From Rhodobacteraceae bacterium UBA6197 (GTDB lineage: Bacteria > Pseudomonadota > Alphaproteobacteria > Rhodobacterales > Rhodobacteraceae): a stretch of DNA of 64,000 nt. A program made the translations under genes and the position numbers. Location: contig DISZ01000018.1 of the NCBI GenBank assembly GCA_002422085.1, positions 192,962-256,961 on the forward strand, read 5' to 3'. The notes under the pieces were generated by a model. That model saw only the letters and a program-made list of their open reading frames with translations, searched no databases and had not been told where the DNA came from. This document shows, in pieces, positions 33,233 through 42,903 of this stretch (position 1 is its first letter; the number at the start of each line of letters is the position of its first letter).

Positions 33233-34654
33233 TTATTGGGCCGGGGCGCGGTTATATATATCGGCGTAGCGCACGATATCATCTTCACCCAGATAGGCGC
33301 CGGTCTGCACCTCGATCAGATACATCGGCACCTTGCCGGGGTTTTCCATCCGGTGAACGGCGCCGAGCGGAATGTAGACGGACTCGTTTTCCGACAGAAG
33401 GCGCACATCGTCATTGACGGTCACACGCGCGGTTCCGGTCACGACTACCCAATGTTCGGCCCGGTGGACGTGGCTTTGCAGACTAAGGACGCCGCCCGGC
33501 TTGACCATGATCCGCTTGACCTGAAACCGGTCGCGCAGACACAGCGTTTCATACCAGCCCCATGGCCGATAACAGCGCGGGAACTCGGCCGCCTGCGGCA
33601 CCGCGTCATGTTTGAGCACCTGAACCACCTGACGCACGTCTTGCGCACGATCAAGGTTGACCACCAACACCGCATCGCGCATTGCCACGGCGGCGATATT
33701 GTCGAGCCCCATGCCGACGAGATGGATGTTTTCATCCTCGGACCGCAATAGCGTGCGGGTGCAATCAATCGCCGTCACATGACCGCTGCGCGCAACCTGT
33801 TCGACGCCATTGGCCAGAAAGGAGTGCAGCGTGTCCCAGCTGCCCAGGTCTTGCCAATCGGACATGAACGGCACCACGGCTACGTTTTCGGCTTTCTCCA
33901 TCACCGCATAGTCGATCGAAATCGCCTCGGCCTGCGCATATTCCTTCACCCCCAGCCGAAAGAAACCCAGGTCGTGCTCGCCCGCAGCCAGGGCGGCGCG
34001 GCAAGGCGCAAACAGGTCCGGCGCATGTTTTTGATAGGCGGCAAGTATGTCACCGACGCGGAACAGATACATGCCCGTATTCCAAAGGAAATTTCCCGCC
34101 TCCAGCATCTTTTGCGCGCTTTCCAGATCGGGTTTTTCTGAAAAGCTGGTCAATGGCACTGCATGGTCGGGCGATGCGGGCTCGGCCAGTTCCAGATAGC
34201 CGTAGCCGGTTTCTGGCCGGTTCGGCGAAACACCAAAGGTTATCAGTGCGCCCGAGGTGGCGGCGGCCCTGCCAACGCGCACCGCCGCGTCAAACGCCTC
34301 GGTCGAGCGGATCAGGTGGTCTGACGGAAGCACCAGCATCAGGTCGTCCGGAAAATCCTCCAAACGCAGCGCGGCGATAAGAATCGCCGGGCCGGTGTCC
34401 AGCACGACCGGTTCCAAGATGACGTCGGCATCCATGACCCCGATGTCATGCGCCTGTTCCTGCGCCAGAAAGCGAAACACCTCATTGGTCAGGATGGTCG
34501 GAGCCGTATAGCCGGGGCCCGAGACCCGCAGGAGCGTGTCTTGATACAGGCTTCTGTCGCCTGAAAATGCGGCAAACTGTTTGGGAAATGCGGATCTGGA
34601 ACTGGGCCAAAGCCGGGTGCCGGACCCCCCACAAAGTATAATCGGATGAATCAT
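33233..34654 (-). CDS. manC: Mannose-1-phosphate guanylyltransferase/mannose-6-phosphate isomerase
   Basis: 473 residues from the ATG at 34652-34654; GGAG lies about 8 bp upstream and this start leads straight into MIHPIILCGGSGTRLWPSSR, the guanylyltransferase signature. A longer frame to 34693 is not needed. The C-terminal third is a type II phosphomannose isomerase cupin with LSLQSHVHRAEHWVVVTG and the metal-binding His/Glu set. The bifunctional enzyme makes GDP-mannose, the donor for mannose, fucose or rhamnose-type sugars in surface polymers. Family names in use are ManC, CpsB, AlgA and XanB. It ends the exopolysaccharide region; gyrB begins the replication block on its other side. Confidence 0.95.
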   Translation of the reverse strand: MIHPIILCGGSGTRLWPSSRSAFPKQFAAFSGDRSLYQDTLLRVSGPGYTAPTILTNEVFRFLAQEQAHDIGVMDADVILEPVVLDTGPAILIAALRLEDFPDDLMLVLPSDHLIRSTEAFDAAVRVGRAAATSGALITFGVSPNRPETGYGYLELAEPASPDHAVPLTSFSEKPDLESAQKMLEAGNFLWNTGMYLFRVGDILAAYQKHAPDLFAPCRAALAAGEHDLGFFRLGVKEYAQAEAISIDYAVMEKAENVAVVPFMSDWQDLGSWDTLHSFLANGVEQVARSGHVTAIDCTRTLLRSEDENIHLVGMGLDNIAAVAMRDAVLVVNLDRAQDVRQVVQVLKHDAVPQAAEFPRCYRPWGWYETLCLRDRFQVKRIMVKPGGVLSLQSHVHRAEHWVVVTGTARVTVNDDVRLLSENESVYIPLGAVHRMENPGKVPMYLIEVQTGAYLGEDDIVRYADIYNRAPAQ

Positions 34655-34995
34655 GGTTGCTGCTCCGAAAAAGGTCGCTCCTACTCCGCACAATCAGCAA
34701 GTCAGGGCACTATAGTGAAAACATACATTGATTCCCGCACTTTAGGGAAAAAAACTGGGACATTTGAACCAGACAGGATCGCGCGCGCGACGCGATCCTT
34801 TTCAGGGTTACATGCCGAAGACCGCAATCATCAATCAAAACGACCGGGCCGCGCCCCGAAAGGCGCCAACCACCCAGAGAGCGACCGCGCGCAAGTTTTT
34901 TGGATCTGGCTCGATCCTTCCGATCCGCTGGTCGAAATGGCGATGCCGCGCGATCCTGAAGGTATCTCACGACATTTGACCAAGCCGACAAAAGA
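34655..34995. other. Intergenic region between gyrB and manC
   Basis: About 340 bp separating the end of gyrB from the start of manC, both on the minus strand. It contains a strong hairpin at 34775-34799 (listed separately) and a run of seven A at 34748-34754. Small open frames here have no ribosome site or family resemblance and are not called. Confidence 0.5.
34775..34799. terminator. Strong hairpin, candidate terminator
   Basis: AGGATCGCG (34775-34783) and CGCGATCCT (34791-34799) form a perfect 9-bp stem with a 7-nt loop. On the plus strand it is followed by TTT; on the minus strand, which carries gyrB, a seven-T run follows about 20 bp later. It lies about 200 bp past the gyrB stop, so it may end gyrB transcription at a distance. 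Confidence 0.45.
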
Positions 34996-37416
34996 TCAGA
35001 AGTCGAGGTTTTCGACGTTCAGGGCGTTTTGCTGGATGAATTCACGCCGGGGTTCCACGACATCGCCCATCAATTTGGTGAAAATATCGTCCGCCTCGGC
35101 AACATCGTCGATTTTCACCTGCAAGAGGGTCCGCGCAGAGGGATCCAACGTGGTCTCCCACAATTGTTCAGGGTTCATCTCTCCCAAGCCCTTGTAGCGT
35201 TGCAACGACAGGCCCTTTTCACCCTCGGTCAAGATGGCGGTCAGCAATTCGACCGGACCGTGGATCAGTTGTTCCCGGTCCTTGCGCACCAGCCGGGCGG
35301 GGGCCTTGTAGACCTCTTGCAGGGCCTCGGTGTGGCTGGCCAAACGACGCGATTCACCCGAGCGCAGCACCGGGCCATCCAGCGTTCTTACCTCTTCCAC
35401 ACCGCGCACGAGACGGGCAAAGCGCAGGCCATGGTCCTGCGTCGGGCGGCCATTCCAGCCCCGCTCGTATTCCAGCGCCACCAGATCCAGACGACGGGCC
35501 ACCTCGTCGGCCACGCCCTGCGCATCGGCATCTACCCGGCCGGGCAGCAGCGCCCCCGCGATCGCCGATTGCTCGAGGATCCGTTGCGGATAGTGCGAGG
35601 GGAAGGCTTGCAAGATACGTTTGACAACCCGCGCCTCTTCGACCACGCGCGCCAGATCGGCACCCGAGATCTCTTCGCCATTTCCAAGACGCAGCAAAGC
35701 ACCCTCAACCCCTTGATGGATAAGAAAGTCTTCCAGCGCGATCTGATCCTTGAGATAGACCTCGGACTTGCCGCGCGCGACTTTGTAAAGCGGCGGCTGG
35801 GCGATATACAGATAACCGGCTTCAATCAGATCTGGCATCTGCCGGAAGAAGAAGGTCAGCAAAAGCGTGCGGATATGCGCACCGTCAACGTCGGCATCGG
35901 TCATGATGACGATCTTGTGGTAGCGCAGTTTGCCAAGGTTGAATTCGTCGCGCCCGATTCCTGTGCCCAAAGCGGTAATCAGTGTGCCGATCTGATCCGA
36001 ACCCAACATCCGGTCAAAGCGCGCGCGTTCGACATTCAGGATCTTCCCGCGCAAGGGCAGCACAGCCTGGTTCTTGCGCTCGCGCCCTTGTTTGGCTGAT
36101 CCCCCGGCCGAGTCCCCCTCGACAAGGAAAAGTTCGGACAGCGCCGGATCTTTTTCCTGACAATCCGCCAGCTTTCCCGGAAGCGAAGCAACATCCATCG
36201 CCGTTTTGCGCCGCGTCAGTTCGCGGGCCTTGCGGGCCGCTTCGCGCGCCAAGGCGGCCTCGACGATCTTGCCCACAATGATTTTCGCTTGCGCAGGGTT
36301 TTCCTCAAACCATTCGCCCAGCTTTTCGTTCACGAGGTTTTCAACCGCAGGCCGCACCTCGGACGAAACCAGCTTGTCCTTGGTCTGGCTGGAAAACTTC
36401 GGGTCCGGAACCTTGACCGACAAGACACACGTCAGCCCTTCACGCGCGTCATCGCCGGTGAAGTCCACCTTCTCCTTTTTCGCAATTCCGCTGGATTGCG
36501 CATAGGCGTTGATGGTTCGCGTCAGCGCACCCCGAAATCCGGCAAGGTGTGCGCCACCGTCGCGCTGTGGAATGTTGTTGGTAAACGGCAGGACGTTTTC
36601 ATGATAACTGTCGTTCCACCACATCGCCACTTCGACGGTGATCCCGTTGCGCTCGCCAGTGATGAAAATCGGCTCGGGCATGGCTGAGGTCTTGGAGCGG
36701 TCCAGATAGCGGACGAATTCGCGCACGCCACCCTCGTAGAAAAGCTCGGTTTTCAGCGGCTCGGCGGGGCGTTCGTCTTCCAGAACGATCCGCACACCCG
36801 AGTTCAGAAAGGCCAGTTCCCGCAACCGATTTTCAAGCGTCTTGAAACTGTAGTCGAGGTTTGAAAACGTCTCGAGGCTGGCCAGAAATCGCACCTCGGT
36901 GCCCTTTTCGCCGGGCGCCGCATCCCCCACGACACGCAGGCTTTCGGCGGTGTCACCGTGCACAAACTTGGCGTAATGCTCTTTGCCGTTGCGCCAGACT
37001 CGCAGTTCCAGCCACTCGGACAAGGCGTTCACCACCGACACGCCCACGCCATGCAACCCACCCGACACCTTGTAGCTGTTCTGGTCGAATTTTCCGCCAG
37101 CATGCAGTTGTGTCATGATGACCTCTGCCGCCGAAACACCCTCTTCCGTGTGGATATCCGTCGGGATTCCACGGCCGTTATCGCGCACCGAAACCGAGCT
37201 GTCGGGATGGATTTTCACGGTCACATAGTCGGCATGACCCGCCAGAACCTCGTCAATTCCGTTGTCCACGACCTCATAGACCATATGGTGCAGACCGGAC
37301 CCATCATCCGTATCGCCGATATACATGCCGGGGCGTTTACGCACAGCTTCCAAGCCCTTGAGAACCTTGATGGAATCCGCGCCGTATTCGTTCGGCTTCT
37401 GGGTGTCTTCGATCAT
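34996..37416 (-). CDS. gyrB: DNA gyrase subunit B
   Basis: 806 residues, normal for the protein. The GHKL ATPase domain is at the N-terminus (EVVDNGIDEVLAGHAD; GGLHGVGVSVVNALS); note Gly where many GyrB have Ser in VDNSID. The transducer domain follows, then the TOPRIM domain with LVEGDSAGGSAKQGR and the metal Asp pair in IMTDADVDGAHI, and a C-terminal QRYKGLGEMNPEQLW. It pairs with GyrA (outside the window) to introduce negative supercoils using ATP. The ATG is preceded by AGGTAGG. An insert of about 150 residues in the TOPRIM region, common in proteobacteria, is present. It is the most downstream of the minus-strand dnaA-dnaN-recF-gyrB block. Confidence 0.97.
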   Translation of the reverse strand: MIEDTQKPNEYGADSIKVLKGLEAVRKRPGMYIGDTDDGSGLHHMVYEVVDNGIDEVLAGHADYVTVKIHPDSSVSVRDNGRGIPTDIHTEEGVSAAEVIMTQLHAGGKFDQNSYKVSGGLHGVGVSVVNALSEWLELRVWRNGKEHYAKFVHGDTAESLRVVGDAAPGEKGTEVRFLASLETFSNLDYSFKTLENRLRELAFLNSGVRIVLEDERPAEPLKTELFYEGGVREFVRYLDRSKTSAMPEPIFITGERNGITVEVAMWWNDSYHENVLPFTNNIPQRDGGAHLAGFRGALTRTINAYAQSSGIAKKEKVDFTGDDAREGLTCVLSVKVPDPKFSSQTKDKLVSSEVRPAVENLVNEKLGEWFEENPAQAKIIVGKIVEAALAREAARKARELTRRKTAMDVASLPGKLADCQEKDPALSELFLVEGDSAGGSAKQGRERKNQAVLPLRGKILNVERARFDRMLGSDQIGTLITALGTGIGRDEFNLGKLRYHKIVIMTDADVDGAHIRTLLLTFFFRQMPDLIEAGYLYIAQPPLYKVARGKSEVYLKDQIALEDFLIHQGVEGALLRLGNGEEISGADLARVVEEARVVKRILQAFPSHYPQRILEQSAIAGALLPGRVDADAQGVADEVARRLDLVALEYERGWNGRPTQDHGLRFARLVRGVEEVRTLDGPVLRSGESRRLASHTEALQEVYKAPARLVRKDREQLIHGPVELLTAILTEGEKGLSLQRYKGLGEMNPEQLWETTLDPSARTLLQVKIDDVAEADDIFTKLMGDVVEPRREFIQQNALNVENLDF

Positions 37417-37496
37417 GCCTGCCTACCTTGGATATTGCCCACTGCTTATAGGTGTTCGAGCCGGGTTTGTCACGCGTCGGCCACCATATTTAGGGC

Positions 37497-38576
37497 TCAA
37501 AGCCGCGTCGTGGCGACCACTGAAACACTGGCCTCGTCACTGACCTCAAACGCGAGAGCGCGCGGACCCAGCGTGTCAAACAACTCGGCTCCCGTCCCGC
37601 TCATGAAGGCCTGCGCCTGAAGCGCGCAGATCTCGTCGTAAAGGGCCGCACGGCGGGCAGCATCGAGATGCGCGGCCACCTCATCAAGCAGCAAGACCGG
37701 CGCCTGGCCTGTCTCTTCGGCCAACGCCCGTGCATTCGCAAGGATCAGTGAAATCAGCAACGCCTTCTGCTCGCCGGTAGAACACTGCCCCGCCGGCACC
37801 GCCTTGTCGGCGTAGATCGCGGCCAGATCGGCCCGATGCGGCCCCTCAAGCGTACGTCCCGCAGCCAAGTCCCGCGACCGGCCTTCGGCCAAAGCGCGGG
37901 CCAGATCTTCTGGACCGGTTCCGGTGATTTCCAGATGCGCTGCCGGAAAAGAGGTGGCAGCCCCTTGTTGCGCCACCGCGATCCGGGCCAAGGCCGCAGC
38001 CCGGTTGCCGACGATCGCCGCGCCTGCCTCGGCCATCTGCCCTTCCAGCGCCGCATACCAGGCCGGGTCGCGCACCATGTCCTTCAACAGGCGGTTGCGT
38101 TCCCGCATTGCCTTTTCATAGGTCAGCACGGCCTCGGCGTGATGCGGAAAGAAAGAAAGCGTCATCCTGTCCAGAAAGCGCCGCCGCCCTTCGGCCCCCT
38201 CAATCCACAGCCGGTCCATGCTGGGCACCAACCAAAGCACCCGCAACAGACGCGCCAACGCCACCTGAGGCGCCAGCTTGCCATCTATGCGCACCTCGCG
38301 CGTCGCCCCCGGCAAGGCCGTGGTTTCAACCTCGCGCCCCGCTCCAGCACCGCCTAGAATCGCGCGGATCTTCCAGCCCACGGCCTCGTCACGCCGAGCC
38401 AGTTCGTCAGCGCCCGCGCGCCGCAGGCCGCGACCCGGTGACAACAGCGAAACCGCCTCAAGAATATTGGTTTTTCCTGCTCCGTTGGGGCCAAAAATCG
38501 CCACCGGTCGCCCGTCAAGCGCCAGCGTCAACCGTCGATGCGACCGAAACTGCAACAACGTCAGCTCGGTCAGCAC
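37497..38576 (-). CDS. recF: DNA replication and repair protein RecF
   Basis: 359 residues starting with GTG at 38574-38576. Walker A is GPNGAGKTN near residue 30, the ABC-type signature is STGEQKALLISL, and Walker B is VLLLDEVAAHLD. RecF loads RecA on gapped DNA together with RecO and RecR, acting at the nucleoid. The N-terminal LTLLQFRSHRRLTL is typical of the family. It sits 55 bp after dnaN and about 80 bp before gyrB on the same strand, the ancestral order. The GTG start is favoured because the family sequence begins at once and no ATG lies nearby. Confidence 0.95.
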   Translation of the reverse strand: MLTELTLLQFRSHRRLTLALDGRPVAIFGPNGAGKTNILEAVSLLSPGRGLRRAGADELARRDEAVGWKIRAILGGAGAGREVETTALPGATREVRIDGKLAPQVALARLLRVLWLVPSMDRLWIEGAEGRRRFLDRMTLSFFPHHAEAVLTYEKAMRERNRLLKDMVRDPAWYAALEGQMAEAGAAIVGNRAAALARIAVAQQGAATSFPAAHLEITGTGPEDLARALAEGRSRDLAAGRTLEGPHRADLAAIYADKAVPAGQCSTGEQKALLISLILANARALAEETGQAPVLLLDEVAAHLDAARRAALYDEICALQAQAFMSGTGAELFDTLGPRALAFEVSDEASVSVVATTRL

Positions 38577-38631
38577 CGCCTTGCCCTTTCATCTTCGCAG
38601 AAATATCCCCGCCGGAGGCTCCGACCAGATC

Positions 38632-39750
38632 TCAAACCCGCATCGGCATGACGACGTAAACCGCCGAAGTGTCATTGCCTTCCCGCATCAGGGTCGGATC
38701 GCCGGAGGAATTGAACAGGAAGACGGCATTCTCGCGGTCCACCTGACTGGCAATTTCAAGCAGGTATTTTGCATTGAAACCAATCTCCAGACGTTCGTCG
38801 GAATAGGCAACCGCCAGTTCTTCTTCGGCTGCGCCTGCATCGGGTGCGTTCACCGACAGCACCAAACGATCCTCATCAAGGCTCAGCTTCACCGCCCGCG
38901 ACCGCTCTGACGAAACCGTCGCCACGCGGTCCACCGCCTTGGCAAATTCAGAGGCATCCACCTCAAGCCGGCGGGTATTGCCCTGCGGAATGACCCGCGT
39001 GTAATCCGGGAAGGTGCCGTCAATGACCTTTGAGGTCAGGGTAATCAGCGGCGTGGCAAAACGGATCTTGGTCTCTGATACCGACACCGCGATCTGCGCC
39101 TCGTCGTCGTCAAGAAGCTTGCGCATCTCGTTCACGGTCTTGCGGGGCACGATCACGCCGGGCATGCCCTGCGCGCCCTCGGGCAGCGGCGCATCAATGC
39201 GCGCCAGCCGGTGACCATCGGTCGCAACGCAGCGCAGAACCGGGCCGTCTTCGCCGGTCGCGACATGCATGTATACGCCGTTGAGGTAGTAGCGCGTCTC
39301 TTCGGTAGAGATGGCAAATTTCGACTTGTCGAACAACCGCCGCAGCACACCCGCCGGGGCACTGAAATTGGCGGTGTATTCCGAACTGGCCATCACCGGG
39401 AAGTCCTCTTTCGGCAGCGTGGCAAGGTTGAAACTTGACCGCCCGGCCATCACCGACAAACGCCCCGTCGCCGGATCATCACCAAGGCTTATCAGCGCCC
39501 CATCCGGCAGTTTGCGCACGATTTCGTGCAGCATCACCGCTGAAACGGTAGTCGCGCCGGCACGCTCGACCTGCGCGGGGGCCTTGTCGACCACCTCGAT
39601 GTCCAGATCGGTGGCGCGGAAGGACACGGTATTGCCTTCGGCCTCGATCAGCACGTTCGCCAAAATCGGGATCGTGTTGCGCCGTTCGACCACCGATTGG
39701 GCCTGCGCCAGTGCTTTCAAGAGCGCCGCGCGTTCAATGCTGATCTTCAT
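38632..39750 (-). CDS. dnaN: DNA polymerase III sliding clamp (beta subunit)
   Basis: 372 residues from the ATG at 39748-39750, the standard clamp length; the frame is open for another 32 codons upstream but that part is not clamp-like. It starts MKISIERAALLKALAQAQSVVERRNT, followed by the three-fold repeated clamp fold, and ends near AVYVVMPMRV as expected. The dimer ring tethers DNA polymerase III to the template. It is 99 bp downstream of dnaA and co-directional with recF, so the three are probably expressed together. Confidence 0.97.
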   Translation of the reverse strand: MKISIERAALLKALAQAQSVVERRNTIPILANVLIEAEGNTVSFRATDLDIEVVDKAPAQVERAGATTVSAVMLHEIVRKLPDGALISLGDDPATGRLSVMAGRSSFNLATLPKEDFPVMASSEYTANFSAPAGVLRRLFDKSKFAISTEETRYYLNGVYMHVATGEDGPVLRCVATDGHRLARIDAPLPEGAQGMPGVIVPRKTVNEMRKLLDDDEAQIAVSVSETKIRFATPLITLTSKVIDGTFPDYTRVIPQGNTRRLEVDASEFAKAVDRVATVSSERSRAVKLSLDEDRLVLSVNAPDAGAAEEELAVAYSDERLEIGFNAKYLLEIASQVDRENAVFLFNSSGDPTLMREGNDTSAVYVVMPMRV

Positions 39751-39849
39751 ATCCACCCCCATGAGTGCCGGGAGCGGAAAACTAGCAGTTTTCCGCGCAG
39801 GCTCAAGATTTTTCAGGACATTCGGTCGCTTTACCGCGACCGTCAAGGC

Positions 39850-41205
39850 TCAGGCCTCCAAAAGCCGACGCAGAAGGTCGATATCTTCGGCCATTTGGCG
39901 GTCATCGCCCTTCAGCTCTTCGACCTTGCGAATACCGTGCATGATCGTGGTGTGGTCACGACCGCCAAACCGGCGCCCGATTTCGGGAAGCGATCGGGTG
40001 GTCATCTGCTTGGCAAGATACATCGCGATCTGGCGCGGCCGGGCTATGGTGCGCACGCGTTTTGGACCGATCAGATCCGAAAGACGAACGTTGTAATGCT
40101 CGGCCACTTTGCGTTGAATCTCTTCGATCGAAACCTTCCGGTCGGAGGCGCGCAAGATGTCGACCAGACATTCCTGTGCCAGATCGAGCGTGATTTCACG
40201 CCCCACCAGCGACGCAAAGGCAAACAATCGCGTCAATGCGCCCTCCAGCACCCGCACGTTGGTGGTGATGCGATGCGCCAGAAACTCCAACACACCGTCC
40301 GCCAATTTCAGGCCCGAGTATTGGCCACGATAGGTCTCTGCCTTGGTCTGGAGTATCCCCAACCGCAGTTCGTAGTCAGTGGGGTGCAAGTCCACGACCA
40401 GCCCACATTGCAGCCGGCTCTTGATCCGCTCTTCCAGATCCTTGATTTCGCCGGGCGCGCGATCCGCGGAAATCACGATCTGTTTTCCCTGATCGACCAG
40501 CGCATTGAAAGTATGGAAGAATTCTTCTTGTGTGCTGTCCTTGCCGGCGATGAATTGCACGTCATCGACCATCAGCACGTCGACCGAGCGGAACAGCTCT
40601 TTGAAATCCATGATCTGACGTTCACGCAAGGCCTGAACAAAGCGATACATGAACTGTTCCGCCGAGAGATACAGAACCCGAAGCTCGGGGCGGCGATTTT
40701 GCAGCTCGTGGGCGATGGCATGCATCAGGTGGGTCTTGCCCAAGCCAACGCCGCCATAAAGGAACAGCGGGTTGAACGTGACCGGGCCCCCTTCGGCCAC
40801 CCGGCGCGCGGCGGCATGGGCAAGCTCGTTCGGCTTGCCGACCACGAAACTGTCAAAGGTAAAGCGTGCATCCAACGGTGCGCCGGGCAGTTCGGCGTCA
40901 TCGGTCGCCCGGGCCGCCCGAACGGGCTTGGGCTGGGCCAACGCGCGGGCGGGAATCGGCCGCAGCTCGGTCACGCGGATATCGACCCGCTCGACCACAA
41001 GCCCGGCATTTGCCAGTTCACGTCGGATATGCTCGGCAAAATTGCGCGACACCCAGTCACGCATGAATTTGGTCGGAGCGTCAAAGCGCGCGATCCCGTC
41101 TGCGACGCCGTTCAGCTGCAGCGGCTCGATCCAGGTTACGAAGTTATTTTTTCCGACTGTCTTGAGAAGTTCATTGCGCGCCCGCCCCCAGGTTTCTTCA
41201 GTCAT
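39850..41205 (-). CDS. dnaA: Chromosomal replication initiator DnaA
   Basis: 451 residues from the ATG at 41203-41205 (MTEETWGRARNELL, a typical domain I start); another ATG four codons earlier is possible. The AAA+ domain has Walker A GGVGLGKTHL, Walker B LMVDDVQFIAGK and an arginine-finger region; domain IV carries the DNA-binding signature DHTTIMHGIRKVE. It binds DnaA boxes and melts the origin. I looked for DnaA-box clusters in the 445 bp upstream and found no convincing set, so oriC may be elsewhere, as in several alphaproteobacteria. Confidence 0.97.
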   Translation of the reverse strand: MTEETWGRARNELLKTVGKNNFVTWIEPLQLNGVADGIARFDAPTKFMRDWVSRNFAEHIRRELANAGLVVERVDIRVTELRPIPARALAQPKPVRAARATDDAELPGAPLDARFTFDSFVVGKPNELAHAAARRVAEGGPVTFNPLFLYGGVGLGKTHLMHAIAHELQNRRPELRVLYLSAEQFMYRFVQALRERQIMDFKELFRSVDVLMVDDVQFIAGKDSTQEEFFHTFNALVDQGKQIVISADRAPGEIKDLEERIKSRLQCGLVVDLHPTDYELRLGILQTKAETYRGQYSGLKLADGVLEFLAHRITTNVRVLEGALTRLFAFASLVGREITLDLAQECLVDILRASDRKVSIEEIQRKVAEHYNVRLSDLIGPKRVRTIARPRQIAMYLAKQMTTRSLPEIGRRFGGRDHTTIMHGIRKVEELKGDDRQMAEDIDLLRRLLEA

Positions 41206-41640
41206 TGTGTCGCCCATACGTTCCATCTGTCCACGCCGACCATCCGCCCCACTGTCTTGCCGCCAAACGAAGGACAAAGCGTCGGGACCATGCCCAATCA
41301 CTCCGCTCCCGGCGGCACTACCGACGTGAAGGACACAGAAGAAATCGCGCCGGATCTATCCGGCGATCAATTTTCCTATCGGTCGGCAAGGATTCTGGAC
41401 CCTCACCAGCAGATACGCATCTTTTCGCCGTTGCAGCTCGGCGAACCTCCATTGTCTTACTTGGCAGCAGCCCGACAAGGTTTCTTAAGATGCGTCATGT
41501 CCCCCCTGGGCGACGTGAATCGCATGGAGACGCTAGCAAGCGCGCCGCAGAGCGCGCAACCGATCTTCGCGCTTGACGGAATAATTGTTCCGGCGAATCT
41601 GCTCGCGCTGTCAAAATGGCCACAGGTCATTGATATATTT
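41206..41640. other. Non-coding region between rpsT and dnaA
   Basis: About 435 bp upstream of dnaA. It should contain the dnaA promoter on the minus strand. I see no good gene on either strand and no clear group of TTATCCACA-type DnaA boxes. The AT-rich end (41625-41655) belongs to the rpsT terminator. Long antisense open frames that cross this region are shadows of dnaA. Confidence 0.5.
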
Positions 41641-41682
41641 AAAAAACGTAAAAAGGGCGTCACCCGACTGGTGCGCCCTTAA
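41641..41682 (-). terminator. Rho-independent terminator of rpsT
   Basis: Read on the minus strand, AAGGGCGCACC and GGTGACGCCCTT pair through a stem with one bulged base and a short loop, followed directly by TTTTTACGTTTTTT. It lies 23 bp past the rpsT stop. Confidence 0.85.
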
Positions 41683-41704
41683 ACGTCAGCCTGCGAAGGC
41701 TATT

Positions 41705-41971
41705 TCAGGCGGCCAGCGCTTTGACGCGGGCCGACAAGCGCGAGACTTTGCGCGCAACAGTATTCTTGTGCAGAACGCCTTTGGTGATGCCGCGAGCCAG
41801 TTCCGGCTCGGCAGCACGCAGCGCGGCAACGGCCGTATCGGCACTACCACTGGCGATCGCTTCTTCAACCTTGCGGAGGAATGTGCGAATCCGCGAACGG
41901 CGCGCTTTGTTGACTTCGTTGCGGCGCTCGTTCTGGCGTGCGCGCTTCTTGGATTGGGGCGTATTGGCCAT
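41705..41971 (-). CDS. rpsT: 30S ribosomal protein S20
   Basis: 88 residues, highly basic, starting MANTPQSKKRARQNERRNEVNKA, which is diagnostic of bS20. It binds 16S rRNA early in small-subunit assembly. The sequence is helical throughout and ends in ARVKALAA. A clear rho-independent terminator lies just downstream, so it forms its own transcription unit between dnaA and the crotonase gene, a common order in this family. Confidence 0.97.
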   Translation of the reverse strand: MANTPQSKKRARQNERRNEVNKARRSRIRTFLRKVEEAIASGSADTAVAALRAAEPELARGITKGVLHKNTVARKVSRLSARVKALAA

Positions 41972-42065
41972 GAGTCGCTTTCCGATTTCAGTTCGGGGTA
42001 ATCTTGAAGCCGCTCTACTAGGCCCGAGTCGGGCTCAAGTCAACGGGGGCGATAAAGTTTTTGCC

Positions 42066-42842
42066 TTATCTGTCGCGGAACTGTGGCTGTCGTTTTTCAA
42101 GGAAGGCGCTCATGCCTTCCTTCTGGTCTTCGGTCGAGAACAGCGCGTGGAAAACCCGGCGTTCAAACAGGATGCCTTCGCGCAGCGTGGTTTCGTAAGA
42201 GCGGTTCACCGCCTCTTTTACCACCATCGCCGTCAGTGACGATTTCTCGGCAATCTTGCGCGCGGCGGCCAAAGCCTCGGGGATCAGTTTGGCGACCGGA
42301 ACCACGCGCGACACAAGCCCAGAGCGTTCGGCCTCGGTCGCGTCCATGAAACGGCCCGTCAGGTGCATGTCCATTGATTTCGACTTGCCGACAAAGCGGG
42401 TCAGGCGCTGTGTCCCGCCGATCCCGGCCACAACGCCAAGATTGATCTCTGGCTGGCCAAATTTGGCCGTGTCCGAACAGATGATGAAGTCGCACATCAT
42501 CGCCAATTCACAACCGCCGCCCAGCGCATAGCCCGAAACGGCGGCGATCACCGGCTTGCGGATGCGGCTGATCGCGTCGGCATCGGCGGCGAAGAAATCC
42601 GACCAGAACATGTCGACAAAGGTCTTGTCGGCCATTTCCTTGATGTCGGCACCCGCCGCGAAGGCTTTTTCAGAACCGGTAATGACGATGCAGCGCACCT
42701 TGTCATTGGCATCCGCTTCCTTCAGCGCCTCGGCCAGCTCACTCAAAAGCGCAGAGTTCAGCGCATTGAGGGCATCAGGGCGATTGAGGCGGATCAGGGC
42801 GACGTAATCTTCGATCTCAACGATCAGGTTTTGGTAGGCCAT
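42066..42842 (-). CDS. Enoyl-CoA hydratase
   Basis: 258 residues from the ATG at 42840-42842, which has GGAAAGG ahead of it; a longer frame to 43049 overlaps mutM and lacks support. Both catalytic glutamates of crotonase are present: Glu112 in GGGCELAMMCD and Glu132 in FGQPE, 20 residues apart as in the rat enzyme. The oxyanion-hole segment FAAGADIKEM and the C-terminal EGMSAFLEKR also match. It hydrates 2-enoyl-CoA in fatty-acid beta-oxidation or a related pathway in the cytoplasm. It runs in the same direction as mutM, 61 bp after it. Confidence 0.95.
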   Translation of the reverse strand: MAYQNLIVEIEDYVALIRLNRPDALNALNSALLSELAEALKEADANDKVRCIVITGSEKAFAAGADIKEMADKTFVDMFWSDFFAADADAISRIRKPVIAAVSGYALGGGCELAMMCDFIICSDTAKFGQPEINLGVVAGIGGTQRLTRFVGKSKSMDMHLTGRFMDATEAERSGLVSRVVPVAKLIPEALAAARKIAEKSSLTAMVVKEAVNRSYETTLREGILFERRVFHALFSTEDQKEGMSAFLEKRQPQFRDR

Positions 42843-42903
42843 GTGGCTTTGCCTTTCCGTTTTCTTGACGCGGACTCCTAGCAGGACGGAGGCGATTATC
42901 AAG

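Noticed and set aside
34646..35197. Plus-strand open frame between manC and gyrB
   Set aside because: Partly antisense to gyrB; no recognisable product.
41206..41640. Chromosomal origin upstream of dnaA
   Set aside because: I could not find a cluster of DnaA boxes; single partial matches such as TGTCCACG are not enough.
39697..41682. Plus-strand open frame of 661 codons across dnaA
   Set aside because: Antisense to dnaA with no family-like sequence or ribosome site.
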